DNA of 64,000 nt. Source: Tabrizicola aquatica. GTDB taxonomy: Bacteria; Pseudomonadota; Alphaproteobacteria; Rhodobacterales; Rhodobacteraceae. The stretch lies in assembly GCF_002900975.1 (NCBI RefSeq), contig NZ_PJON01000001.1, forward strand, positions 124,001 to 188,000, given 5' to 3'. Below, one piece after another: positions 50,711 through 61,515 of this stretch. The notes beneath the pieces were generated by a model, which saw only the letters and a program-made list of their open reading frames with translations, was not told where the DNA came from and ran no database searches. How positions within the stretch are numbered: the stretch's first letter is position 1; each line of letters opens with the position of its first letter. The translations under genes were made by a program, and so were the position numbers.

Positions 50711-51569
50711 CGCCCCGCCCCAGGGCGCGCTTTCCCGGCTGCTGCGGCGCAAGCTGGCGCTCTTCGGGCTGGCGATCATCGTTCTGGTCGTGGCCGGGGC
50801 GGTCTTTGCGCCGTGGATCGCGCCCTTCGCGCCGAACGACCAGATGTTCGACGGCCTGACCCTGGAAGGCGCGCCGATGCCGCCGGATGGCAAGTTCCTG
50901 TTGGGCACCGACCTGCTGGGCCGCGACCTGTTCAGCCGGCTTCTTTACGGCGCGCAGACCTCGCTGATCATCGGGGTGGTGGCGAATGGCCTGGCGCTGG
51001 TCATCGGAACGCTCGTGGGCATCACGGCGGGGTTCTACCGGGGCTGGATCGGCGGCATCCTGATGCGCTTCACCGACCTGATGATGGCCTTTCCGGCGCT
51101 GCTGCTGGCGATCTGCCTGGCGGCGCTCTTCCAGCCCTCGCTCTGGATCGTGGCGCTGGTCATCGCCCTGGTGAACTGGGTGCAGACCGCGCGGGTGATC
51201 TTTACCGAGACCTCGTCCCTGGCCACCCGCGACTTCATCGCGGCCGAACGTACGCTGGGCGCCGGCAACGCCCGCATCCTGTTCCGTCACATCCTGCCGC
51301 ACCTTCTGCCCACGATCATCGTCTGGGGCACGCTGGGGATTTCCACGACGGTCCTGCTGGAGGCGACGCTGTCCTTCCTGGGGATCGGCGTGCAGCCCCC
51401 GACGCCAAGCTGGGGCAACATCATCTTCGAAAACCAGACCTACTTTCAGTCCGCCCCCTGGCTGGTCTTTATTCCCGGTGCCGCGATCATCCTGCTGGCG
51501 CTGGCCTTCAACCTGGTCGGCGACGCCCTGCGCGATGTCCTGGACCCCACGCAACGGGGGCGCGACTGA
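50688..51569 (+). CDS. ABC permease (DppC-like) of the amide operon
   Basis: 293-residue permease. N-terminal helix KLALFGLAIIVLVVAGAVFA, the conserved LLGTDLLGRDLFSRLLYG and an EAA-type loop (AERTLGAGNARILF) with about six membrane segments. The start at 50688 lies within the end of amiR, so expression is coupled. The short periplasmic segment after the first helix is typical of DppC. Confidence 0.92.
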   Translation: MTVLSAADAPPQGALSRLLRRKLALFGLAIIVLVVAGAVFAPWIAPFAPNDQMFDGLTLEGAPMPPDGKFLLGTDLLGRDLFSRLLYGAQTSLIIGVVANGLALVIGTLVGITAGFYRGWIGGILMRFTDLMMAFPALLLAICLAALFQPSLWIVALVIALVNWVQTARVIFTETSSLATRDFIAAERTLGAGNARILFRHILPHLLPTIIVWGTLGISTTVLLEATLSFLGIGVQPPTPSWGNIIFENQTYFQSAPWLVFIPGAAIILLALAFNLVGDALRDVLDPTQRGRD

Positions 51570-52489
51570 TGGCCGCCTATCTTCTTCGCCGCCTGATCCA
51601 ATCGGCGCTGATCCTGCTGGGCGTCAGTTTCATCACCTTCTTCCTGCTTTACGTTCTGCCCGCCGACCCCGTGCGCCAGATCGCGGGCCGCTCGGCCACC
51701 GCCGAGACGGTTGAAAATATCCGGCAGCAGCTGGGTCTCGATAAGCCCTTCATCGTGCAATACGCCCGCTACCTGGGCGGGCTGGTGCAGGGCGACATGG
51801 GCCGCAGCTACCTGCAAAAGACCGAGGTGGCCGAGCTGATCTGGTCGCGCCTGCCGGCCACGCTGCTTCTGATGTTCGGCGCGATCCTGTGCGAGCTGGT
51901 GCTGGGCCTGACCATGGGGATCATCGCGGCGCTGTGGCGGGGCAGGGCGGTGGACCAGGTGCTGATGGTCACGTCCTTCGTCACCGTCTCGGCCCCGCAA
52001 TTCGTGGTCAGCCTGCTGCTGCTGTATGTCTTTGCGGTCAAGCTGGGCTGGTTCCCGATCGGCGGTTACGGCACCTTTGCCCATCTGGTGCTGCCGGCCG
52101 TCACCTTGGGAATCCTTGGGTCGGGCTGGTACAGCCGCATGATGCGCTCCAGCATGATCGACGTCCTGCGCGCCGATTACATCCGCACCGCCCGCGCCAA
52201 GGGGCTGGGCCGGGCACGGATCGTCCTGCGCCATGCGCTGCCGAATGCCATCCTGCCGGTGATCGCGATGATCGGCATCGACATCGGCATCTTCATGGGC
52301 GGGATCGTCGTCGTCGAAAGCGTGTTCGGCTGGCCCGGCATCGGCCAGCTGGCCTGGCAGGCGATCCAGCGCGTCGACATTCCGATCATCATGGGCGTCA
52401 CCCTGGTGTCCGCCTTCGCCATCGTCCTCGGCAACCTGCTGGCCGATCTTGTCGCGCCATGGATCGACCCCCGCATCAAACTTCGCTGA
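51569..52489 (+). CDS. ABC permease (DppB-like) of the amide operon
   Basis: 306-residue permease with the N-terminal helix LIQSALILLGVSFITFFLLYV, PADPVRQIAG, the GDMGRSYLQK block and the EAA loop (ARAKGLGRARIVLRHAL). Ends FGWPGIGQLAWQAI then VAPWIDPRIKLR. It overlaps the DppC stop by one base (TGATG). Confidence 0.93.
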   Translation: MAAYLLRRLIQSALILLGVSFITFFLLYVLPADPVRQIAGRSATAETVENIRQQLGLDKPFIVQYARYLGGLVQGDMGRSYLQKTEVAELIWSRLPATLLLMFGAILCELVLGLTMGIIAALWRGRAVDQVLMVTSFVTVSAPQFVVSLLLLYVFAVKLGWFPIGGYGTFAHLVLPAVTLGILGSGWYSRMMRSSMIDVLRADYIRTARAKGLGRARIVLRHALPNAILPVIAMIGIDIGIFMGGIVVVESVFGWPGIGQLAWQAIQRVDIPIIMGVTLVSAFAIVLGNLLADLVAPWIDPRIKLR

Positions 52490-52509
52490 AACCCAACAGG
52501 AGAGAGACA

Positions 52510-54123
52510 ATGAAGAAACTGCTCGCATCCACCGCCGTCATGCTGGCGCTATCGCTGCCCGCCCTGGCGCAGGACTACACCCCCGATCCGGCCGCCAAGG
52601 CCGGTGGGTCGATCACCATCACCTACAAGGACGACGTGGCCACGCTTGACCCCGCCATCGGCTATGACTGGCAAAACTGGTCGATGATCAAGTCGCTGTT
52701 CGACGGGCTGATGGACTATGTCCCCGGCACGACCGAGCTGCGCCCGGGTCTGGCGGAAAGCTACGAGATCTCGCCGGACGGCCTGACCTACACCTTCAAG
52801 CTGCGCGCCGGCGTCAAGTTCCACAACGGCCGTGAGATGACCGCCGAGGATGTGAAATACTCGCTGGACCGCGTGACCAATCCCGCCACCCAGTCGCCCG
52901 GCGCGGGGTTCTTCGGGGCCATCGCGGGGTTTGACGCGGCAGGCGAGGGCGGGCTTTCCGGCGTCGAAGTTGTCGATCCGCTGACGGTGAAGATCACCCT
53001 CTCGCGCCCCGACGCAACCTTCCTGCATGTCATGGCGCTGAACTTCGCCTCGGTCGTGCCGAAGGAAGCGGTGGACGAAGCGGGCGCTGACTTCGGCAAG
53101 AAGCCGGTCGGCACCGGGGCCTTCAAGCTGGCGGAATGGACGCTGGGCCAGCGCCTGGTGTTCGAGAAGAACGCCGACTACTGGCGCGCCGGGGTTCCGT
53201 TCCTGGACTCGGTGGTGTTCGAGGTCGGGCAAGAGCCGGTCGTCGCCCTTCTGCGCCTGCAGAACGGCGAAGTTGACGTGCCCGGCGACGGCATCCCGCC
53301 CGCCAAGTTCACCGAGGTGATGGGCGACCCGGCCCAGGCCGCGCGCGTGGTGCAGGGCGGCCAACTCCACACCGGCTATATCACCCTGAACGTCGGCATC
53401 GCGCCCTTCGACAAGCTTGAGGTTCGCAAGGCCGTCAACATGGCGATCAACAAGGAGCGGATCACCCAGATCATCAACGGCCGCGCGGTTCCGGCGACCC
53501 AGCCGCTGCCGCCGTCGATGCCCGGCTATACCGAGGGCTACGCGGGCTATGCCTACGATCCCGAAGGTGCAAAGGCCCTGCTGGCCGAAGCGGGCCTGGC
53601 TGACGGGTTCGAGACTGACCTCTACGTGATGAACACCGACCCGAACCCGCGCATCGCGCAAGCCATCCAGCAGGACCTTGCGGCCATCGGGATCACCGCG
53701 AATATCCAGAACCTCGCCCAGGCCAACGTGATCGAGGCCGGCGGCGCGGGCACGGCCCCGATGATCTGGTCCGGCGGCATGGGCTGGATCGCCGACTTCC
53801 CCGATCCGTCCAACTTCTACGGCCCGATCCTTGGTTGCGCGGGCGCGGCGGAAGGCGGCTGGAACTGGTCCAAGTTCTGCGACGAGGCGCTGGATGCCAA
53901 GGCCATCGAGGCCGACAGCATGTTCGACCCGGCCCAGGCCGCGGACCGGCTGAAGCTGTGGTCCGATGTCTATGTCGGCGTGATGGAACAGGCCCCCTGG
54001 ATCCCGGTCTTCAACGAGGAACGCTACACGATGAAGTCGGAACGCATGGGCGGTGAGGATGCGCTGTACGTCGATCCGGTCTCGATCCCGGTCAACTACG
54101 ACTACGTCTGGGTCAAGCAGTAA
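52510..54123 (+). CDS. Family-5 ABC binding protein of the amide operon
   Basis: 537 residues with a signal peptide (KKLLASTAVMLALSLPALAQ). SBP family 5 marks: DDVATLDPAIGYDWQNWSM, SLFDGLMDYV, LRPGLAESYEISPDGLTYT, FHNGREMTAEDVKYSLDRV, KPVGTGAFKL. Strong AGGAGAG ribosome site. The binding protein is placed after the permeases, unlike in the dipeptide and sugar operons of this window. The ligand is predicted to be an amide or short peptide from context, not directly shown. Confidence 0.92.
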   Translation: MKKLLASTAVMLALSLPALAQDYTPDPAAKAGGSITITYKDDVATLDPAIGYDWQNWSMIKSLFDGLMDYVPGTTELRPGLAESYEISPDGLTYTFKLRAGVKFHNGREMTAEDVKYSLDRVTNPATQSPGAGFFGAIAGFDAAGEGGLSGVEVVDPLTVKITLSRPDATFLHVMALNFASVVPKEAVDEAGADFGKKPVGTGAFKLAEWTLGQRLVFEKNADYWRAGVPFLDSVVFEVGQEPVVALLRLQNGEVDVPGDGIPPAKFTEVMGDPAQAARVVQGGQLHTGYITLNVGIAPFDKLEVRKAVNMAINKERITQIINGRAVPATQPLPPSMPGYTEGYAGYAYDPEGAKALLAEAGLADGFETDLYVMNTDPNPRIAQAIQQDLAAIGITANIQNLAQANVIEAGGAGTAPMIWSGGMGWIADFPDPSNFYGPILGCAGAAEGGWNWSKFCDEALDAKAIEADSMFDPAQAADRLKLWSDVYVGVMEQAPWIPVFNEERYTMKSERMGGEDALYVDPVSIPVNYDYVWVKQ

Positions 54124-55078
54124 TGTGCAAGGCCTGCGACTACACGATCCACGGCGCGCAGCACCATTTCGGCTGGGACAATACCCTGCCGCCGGCGCTG
54201 CGCGTCGCACCGGGCTCGACCATCGAGTTCCACTGTCACGACTCTTCGGCGGGCCAGCTTGGCCCGTCGTCGACGCTGCAAAGCGTGATCGACCTCGATT
54301 TCGGCAAGATCAACCCGGTCTCCGGCCCGATCTACGTTGACGGCGCCAAGCCGGGCGACGTGCTGAAGGTGACGCTGGAGGGGTTCCAGCCCAAGGTGTT
54401 CGACGGCAAGGGCTTTGGCTGGACGGCGAACATCCCGGGCTTCGGGTTGCTTGCTGACCAGTTCAAGGACCCGGCCCTGTGCCTGTGGTCCTATGACCCG
54501 ACCAGCATGGCGCCCGCGATGTGGGGGGCGTCCGCCCGTGTGCCGCTGAAGCCCTTCTCGGGCACCATCGGCAATGCCCCGGCCGAGACGGGCCACCACT
54601 CCGTCGTGCCGCCCCGGCGGGTCGGTGGCAATCTTGACATCCGCGACCTGACGGCGGGCGTCACGCTTTACCTGCCGGTCGAGGTGGAGGGGGCCCTGTT
54701 CAGCGTGGGCGACACCCATGCCGCGCAAGGCGACGGCGAGGTCTGCGGGACGGCCATCGAAAGCCCGATGAACGTGGTCCTCACGCTGGACCTGGTGAAG
54801 AACCAGCCGCTGAAGTCCCCGCGCTTCACGACGCCGGGGCCGGTGACGCGGCATCTGGATGCCAAGGGCTATGAGGCGACCACGGGCATCGGGCCGGACC
54901 TGATGACGGCGGCCAGGGACGCAGTGTCGGGAATGATCGATCTTCTGACCCGTCAGCAGGGCATCTCGGCCGTGGACGCCTACATGCTCTGTTCGGTCTG
55001 CGGCGATCTGCGGATTTCCGAGATCGTCGACATGCCGAATTGGGTCGTCAGCTTCTACTTCCCCCGGGTCGTTTTCGA

Positions 55079-55082
<4 letters not shown>
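54123..55082 (+). CDS. Acetamidase/formamidase family amidohydrolase
   Basis: 319 residues of the FmdA/AmdA family, hydrolysing formamide, acetamide or related amides to ammonia and acid. Family marks include IEFHCHDSSAGQ, PGDVLKVTLEGF, GNAPAETGHHSVVPPRRVGGN (given in two parts GNAPAETGHHSVVPP and RRVGGN), VGDTHAAQGDGEVCGTAIES and AYMLCSVCGDLRIS. Cytosolic. One-base overlap with the binding-protein stop and ATGA overlap with the ATPase gene place it in the transport operon. Confidence 0.92.
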
Positions 55083-56860
<1,778 letters not shown>

Positions 56861-57399
56861 GGCGGTCACCGCGCTTCGTCTGTCCACGGTGGACAAAAAT
56901 GGAGTATCTTGCAAAACCAATGGCTTGCGGGATTCCATTTACTCTTGCTTAATCTGTGGCCCCAAGGCCGAAACGGGCTCGGCTCAGGTGGCGGCTGGTG
57001 GCCGTTGGCGCGGGTTTGGCGTGGTGCCCGATGACGGGCAGCGAAGGATGGGCGACGCATTGGGATGGCCCGTCCACTGGGTGATGCGGGCTGTCGATGC
57101 AAGGGGCTACGCCCGCGTTATCGGCGCCTTGGTCGGTGCGCGCCGGAGAGTCAACACACGGTCGGCTGGTGGCCGTTGACGCGGGTTTGGCGGGGCGCCT
57201 GATGACGGGCAGCGAAGGATTAGCGACGCATTGGGATGGCCGGTCCTGAGGGTGATGCGGGCTGTCGATGCAAGGGGCTGCACCCCGTTGCCGCGTTGGT
57301 CGGTGTGGGCCGGGTTACCGGTGCGGGGGCGTGCTGCACCCGTGTTATGGCGCGCAGGTTGGTGCGCGCCGGCCTGTGGCGGCGGTCACAAGTGCAAGG
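56861..57399. other. 539-base convergent spacer with tandem repeats
   Basis: Between two converging operons. The first part (56881-56955) is less GC-rich, with a 15-bp palindrome TGTCCACGGTGGACA at 56881-56895. The remainder is the imperfect tandem repeat listed separately. Short open frames here contain repeated VMRAVDARG but have no other support as genes. Confidence 0.6.
56992..57313. repeat. Imperfect tandem direct repeat, period 171 bp
   Basis: Copy 1 spans about 56992-57146 and copy 2 about 57163-57313. Both share CGGCTGGTGGCCGTTG, GATGACGGGCAGCGAAGGAT, GCGACGCATTGGGATGGCC, GTGATGCGGGCTGTCGATGC and TTGGTCGGTG in the same order at a constant 171-bp offset. A third fragment (GGTGCGCGCCGG near 57361) may follow. 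It is non-coding and of unknown origin. Confidence 0.75.
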
Positions 57400-58470
57400 T
57401 CAACGCAGGCGCTGGCCGGTGGGGTCGAAAAGGTAGAGGGCGGCGGTCCCGAACCCGGCGGTGAAGGGTTGGCCGGGGGAGAGGGTGCGGCCGCCGGTCA
57501 CAAGTGCGGTGACGAGTTCGGCAGAGCCGGGCGCGCGGGCGTGGACCAGGGTTTCGGAACCCAGATGCTCGACCACCTCGATGACCAGATCAAGCGACTG
57601 GGCGCCGGTCGCGCTGATCGCCTGGGGCCGCAGGCCAAGATGCAGGGGGACGCCTTCGGCCGGAAGCGCCGCGAGGGGTGGCAGGGGAACGCTCTGACCG
57701 CCGCAGCCGGGCAGGACCAGCCGGTCGCCCTGGCGCGTGGCGGCCAAGAGGTTCATCTTCGGGCTGCCGATGAAGCCCGCAACGAAGAGGTTGTCGGGGG
57801 CGTCGTAAAGCTGCAGCGGGCTGCCCACCTGTTCCACCCGCCCGTCGCGCAGGACGACGATCTGGGTGGCCAGGGTCATCGCCTCGACCTGGTCATGGGT
57901 GACGTAGACGATCGTGGTTCCAAGCTGCCGGTGCAGGCGGGCGAGTTCCAGGCGCATGTGGACGCGCAACTCGGCATCAAGGTTCGAGAGCGGCTCGTCG
58001 AACAGGAAGAGTTTCGGCTGTTTCACGATGGCGCGGCCGATGGCGACGCGCTGGCGCTGGCCGCCGGAAAGCTGGGCGGGCTTGCGGTCGAGAAGGCTGT
58101 CGAGTTGCAGGATGCGCGCGGCCTCGGCCACCTTGGCCGCGACCTCGGGTTCGGGGCGGCGGGCGCTGCGCAGGGCGAAGGCGATGTTGTCGCGCACGGT
58201 CATGTGCGGGTAAAGCGCATAGCTTTGGAACACCATGGCCAGGTCGCGGTCCCAGGCGGGCACCTGGGTCACGTCGCGTCCGCCAACCAGGATGCGGCCG
58301 GCGCTGGCTTCCTCCAGCCCCGCGATCAGGCGCAGAAGGGTGGACTTGCCGCAGCCAGAGGGGCCGACAAAGACGCAGAAGGCGCCGTCCGGGACAGACA
58401 GCGAGACGTCATGCGTGACGCTGTGGCCGCCAATACGTTTCGACAGGTGTTCCAGCCTGAGATCGGCCAT
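57400..58470 (-). CDS. Sugar ABC transporter ATPase (MalK/UgpC type)
   Basis: 356-residue CUT1-type ATPase: Walker A GPSGCGKST, Q-loop MVFQSYALYPHMTV, signature LSGGQRQRV, Walker B LFLFDEPLSNLDAELRV, His VTHDQVEAMTL, then a C-terminal OB/TOBE domain (VAGFIGSPKMNLLAA). It powers the two permeases encoded upstream on the same strand. Confidence 0.94.
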   Translation of the reverse strand: MADLRLEHLSKRIGGHSVTHDVSLSVPDGAFCVFVGPSGCGKSTLLRLIAGLEEASAGRILVGGRDVTQVPAWDRDLAMVFQSYALYPHMTVRDNIAFALRSARRPEPEVAAKVAEAARILQLDSLLDRKPAQLSGGQRQRVAIGRAIVKQPKLFLFDEPLSNLDAELRVHMRLELARLHRQLGTTIVYVTHDQVEAMTLATQIVVLRDGRVEQVGSPLQLYDAPDNLFVAGFIGSPKMNLLAATRQGDRLVLPGCGGQSVPLPPLAALPAEGVPLHLGLRPQAISATGAQSLDLVIEVVEHLGSETLVHARAPGSAELVTALVTGGRTLSPGQPFTAGFGTAALYLFDPTGQRLR

Positions 58471-58473
58471 GTG

Positions 58474-59301
58474 CTATCCCTTTACCGCGCCTGCGACCAT
58501 CGAGCCGGTGATCCGGCGATACATGACCAGCCCCAGAACCAGGGGCGGAAGGGCCGCCACCACCATGACAGCGGCGGCCAGGCCCCATTGCACGCCCCCG
58601 CCCGAGGTGGCGAAGAAGAAGGAGGCGCCGACGGTCATCGGCACCGCCTCACGCGTGGTCAGCATCAGGCCGAAGAGGAACTCGTTCCAGGCGGTGATGA
58701 AGCCAAAGACGAAGGTGGTGATCAGCGCCGGGCGGCAGAGCGGCAGGACCACGCGGAGGAGGAGGCGCCCGGTGCGGGCGCCGTCCATATGGGCGGCCTC
58801 TTCTATCTCGGCCGGGATTTCGGCGACGGCGTTGACCAGCAGGAGGAGGGCCAGCGGCAGGTTGACGATGGCCAGGATCAGGCCAAGGCCCAGCCGGGTG
58901 TCCAGAAGGCCCGCGACGCTGAACATCATGTAAAGCGGGATCGCGAAGATGATCAGCGGCAGGGCGCGCAGGTTGACGACCAGCGGGAAAAGGACGCCCC
59001 GTCCGACCCCGCGCCGCACCATGGCCCAGGCCAGCGGGAAGGCCACCAGCATCGGCAGCACCGCCCCGATCAGCGCCGCGACGGTCGAGTTCCAGAGGTA
59101 ATGGTAGACGTTCAGCCGGTCGCTGACGGTCAGGACGGTGGCGAAATTCTCCAGCGTCGGGGCCTGCACCCAGAGCGAGGGGTTGCGGCTGACCTCTCCC
59201 GCCCCCTTGAAGGCGGTGATCAGGGTGGCGATGACGGGGAAGTTCAGGATGAAGGCCGCAAAGGCAAAGACGATCCAGCGGAGGGTCATGCGGGGCTTCA
59301 T
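58474..59301 (-). CDS. Sugar ABC permease, MalG-like
   Basis: 275-residue inner-membrane protein with about six helices (WIVFAFAAFILNFPVIATLI first). The EAA loop is EIEEAAHMDGARTGRLLLRV and the end is LVMYRRITGSMVAGAVKG, as in CUT1 MalG proteins. Overlaps the MalF-like gene by 4 bases. Confidence 0.93.
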   Translation of the reverse strand: MKPRMTLRWIVFAFAAFILNFPVIATLITAFKGAGEVSRNPSLWVQAPTLENFATVLTVSDRLNVYHYLWNSTVAALIGAVLPMLVAFPLAWAMVRRGVGRGVLFPLVVNLRALPLIIFAIPLYMMFSVAGLLDTRLGLGLILAIVNLPLALLLLVNAVAEIPAEIEEAAHMDGARTGRLLLRVVLPLCRPALITTFVFGFITAWNEFLFGLMLTTREAVPMTVGASFFFATSGGGVQWGLAAAVMVVAALPPLVLGLVMYRRITGSMVAGAVKG

Positions 59302-60158
59302 CGCGCGGCCTTTCGGGTCAGGCGCTGGGCCAGGGCAAGGGCGAGGAAGGCGGTGACGAACAAGAGGATGGCTGCGGCCATGGCCTTGCCGATCTCGCCC
59401 CGGCGGAGGAAGGTTTCGTAGATGTAGATCGACATCGAGGTGGTCGACCCCCCCGGCCCCGCGCCGACCAGGGTGTAGATGTTGTCAAAGACCCGGAACC
59501 CGTCGATGAAGCGGATGAACAGCGCGACCCAGACGGTCGGCAGCATCAGCGGCAGTTCGATCGTCCAGAACCGGCGCCAGGGACGGGTGCCGTCGACGGC
59601 GGCGGCTTCGCGCAGATCCTCGGGGATCGACTGGTATGCGGTGAGGAACAGCAGGAAGGCGAAGGGGGTCCATTGCAAGGTCTCGGCCACGACGACGGTC
59701 TTGAAGACATGCGCGGGGCTGAGGAAGGCGGGGGACCAGCCAAGCCATTGATAAAGGTAGTGCGGCAGGGGGCCGGCAAATTCGTGCAGGACCAGGCGGT
59801 ACATCAGGCCCATCATCGCGGGGGCGACGATCATCGGGATGATCAGGATCGCCACGGTCCAGCCGTGCAGGCGGACAAGCGGGGCCAGGTAGACGGCGAG
59901 GGCGAGGCCAAGCGCGCATTGCAGGACGGCGGTGATCGCGCCGAAGCGCAGCGAGAACCAGGCGGCTTGCCAGAAGGTCGGGTCGGCCAGCACCTGGCGA
60001 AAGTTCGCAAGGCCCGAGAATTCGGGGCTGGTCAGGGTCTGGAAGCTGGTGTCGGAGACGCCGTAGACCAGGGCAAGCACGGTGGGAAAGCCCAGGATCG
60101 CCAGCAGGAACAGCACCAGCGGCGCGGCGAGGATGGCGTTTTCGCGTCGGTTGGTCAT
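59298..60158 (-). CDS. Sugar ABC permease, MalF-like
   Basis: 286-residue permease starting NAILAAPLVLFLLAILGFP, with helices through VALFIRFIDGFRVFDNIYTL and the EAA loop (EDLREAAAVDGTRPWRRFWT). Ends FLALALAQRLTRKAAR. A GC hairpin precedes it after the binding-protein gene. Confidence 0.92.
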   Translation of the reverse strand: MTNRRENAILAAPLVLFLLAILGFPTVLALVYGVSDTSFQTLTSPEFSGLANFRQVLADPTFWQAAWFSLRFGAITAVLQCALGLALAVYLAPLVRLHGWTVAILIIPMIVAPAMMGLMYRLVLHEFAGPLPHYLYQWLGWSPAFLSPAHVFKTVVVAETLQWTPFAFLLFLTAYQSIPEDLREAAAVDGTRPWRRFWTIELPLMLPTVWVALFIRFIDGFRVFDNIYTLVGAGPGGSTTSMSIYIYETFLRRGEIGKAMAAAILLFVTAFLALALAQRLTRKAAR

Positions 60159-60176
60159 CCGGGCCTCGGGTTCGGG

Positions 60177-60205
60177 GGCGCGGGCGGATCGGGGCCGCCC
60201 GCGCC
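60177..60205 (-). other. Intercistronic GC hairpin, sugar-binding protein to permease
   Basis: GGCGCGGGCGG (60177-60187) pairs over 11 bp with CCGCCCGCGCC (60195-60205), 7-nt loop, 8 bases after the binding-protein stop on the minus strand. Same placement and size as the hairpin at 21690-21716 in the dipeptide operon. It probably raises binding-protein over permease expression. Confidence 0.6.
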
Positions 60206-60213
60206 TTTCGGGG

Positions 60214-61515
60214 TTACTTCAGAAGATCGGCCATCGCGGTGGCGGCGTTCTTCAGGGCGGTGTCGAGGTCCTGGGTGCCGGCCCAATAGCCCGTGAACTC
60301 TTTCGCCTGGGCCTCATAGACCGACAGCGCCTTTTCCGAGGTGCCGCCGTTCATCACGAAGCCATAGGTCGAGGCGTATTCGCCCACCTGCACCAGATCG
60401 GGCCGGTCGGTGGCCAGCTTGGCCGCCGTCTCTGCCGCAAGACCGGGCGCGCCGCCGGCCTTGGCATAGGCGAGGGCCGCCTCTTCGGTCGAGAGCCATT
60501 GCAGGAAGGCAATCGCGCCCTCCTTGTTCTCGGCCGCCTTGTTCAGGCCAAGGCCGAGGCCGTGGATATGGGTGAACTTGCCGTCCGGGCCTGCGGGGGG
60601 CGCGGTGGTGCCGGTGGCGGCCTGGGCGGCCGTCAACTCACCCGCCGCGGCGTTCCACTGCACCATCGCCGCGACCTGGCCCGCGGCATAGGCCGCGTTC
60701 GCCTCGGCATATTCATATGAGGTGGAGTCGGGCGGGGTCGCGCCAAGGTCAAACAGCATCTTGACCTGGGACAGCGCGGTGCGGAACGCCTCGGAGTCGA
60801 CGGTGATGGTGCCGGCGTCGTCCATCCAGTTGCCGCCATAGCTGCGCGGCCAGGAGTGGAACACCATCATGTTGAACAAAAGGTTCTTGGCCTGGATCAC
60901 CGTGCCATAGCGCGTCGGGCTGTCGGGGTTGACCGATTGGCTGAAGTACAGCGCATTGGCGACGAAATCCTCCCACGTCCAGTCGGCGGGGGCCTTGGGT
61001 TCCATCGCCTTGCCCAGGTGCTGCTGGGAAATCTCGGCATATCTGGCCTTGGCGGCGTCGTCGGCCATCAGCGCGTCGGTCAGGTCCAGGCGGAAGTAGA
61101 GAAAGTGCAGCGACAGGTCGGTCGGGACGCCATATTGCTGGCCGTCGAACTGCATGGTCTTGAGAACCGTGTCGCCAAAGACCGCGCCGGCCTGGTCGGA
61201 CAGGGTGATCGGCTCCATGTAAGGGGCGTAGCGGCCGATGGAGTAGGTTGCAATCAGGTTCACGTCGAAGGCGGTGCTACCGGCCGCGAGGTCCACTTGG
61301 AGCTTGTCGAAAAAGCCGTCGCGCGAGGTGAACAGAAGCTCGACCTTGTTCTCTTCGGCGAGGTCGGGTTGGGCGTTGTAGACCTCGGTCACGGCGCGCA
61401 GCGCGGTTTCCTCGGGGCCGCCGGGCCAGCCAAGGACGGTGACCTCGGCCTGGGCGAGGCCGGAAAGCAGGGATAGCGCCGCCGCTGTGGCGAGAAGGTG
61501 CATCTTGCGGGTCAT
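60214..61515 (-). CDS. Sugar ABC periplasmic binding protein (family 1)
   Basis: 433 residues with a signal peptide (LLATAAALSLLSGLAQAE). SBP family 1 features: EVTVLGWPGGPEETALRAVT, the FDVNLIATYSIGRYAPYM region, GQQYGVPTDLSLHFLYF, AVFGDTVL and a C-terminal domain with FLQWLSTEEAALAYAKAGG. It should bind a sugar or amino sugar for the MalFG-like permease. The partner nanEK gene points to sialic acid or N-acetylmannosamine, an inference from context. Confidence 0.92.
   Translation of the reverse strand: MTRKMHLLATAAALSLLSGLAQAEVTVLGWPGGPEETALRAVTEVYNAQPDLAEENKVELLFTSRDGFFDKLQVDLAAGSTAFDVNLIATYSIGRYAPYMEPITLSDQAGAVFGDTVLKTMQFDGQQYGVPTDLSLHFLYFRLDLTDALMADDAAKARYAEISQQHLGKAMEPKAPADWTWEDFVANALYFSQSVNPDSPTRYGTVIQAKNLLFNMMVFHSWPRSYGGNWMDDAGTITVDSEAFRTALSQVKMLFDLGATPPDSTSYEYAEANAAYAAGQVAAMVQWNAAAGELTAAQAATGTTAPPAGPDGKFTHIHGLGLGLNKAAENKEGAIAFLQWLSTEEAALAYAKAGGAPGLAAETAAKLATDRPDLVQVGEYASTYGFVMNGGTSEKALSVYEAQAKEFTGYWAGTQDLDTALKNAATAMADLLK

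Noticed and set aside
56881-56895. TGTCCACGGTGGACA as terminator of the amide operon
   Set aside because: The centre is a single base, leaving a minimal loop, and the plus-strand tail is AAAAATGG, not a U tract; an operator or chance palindrome is equally likely.
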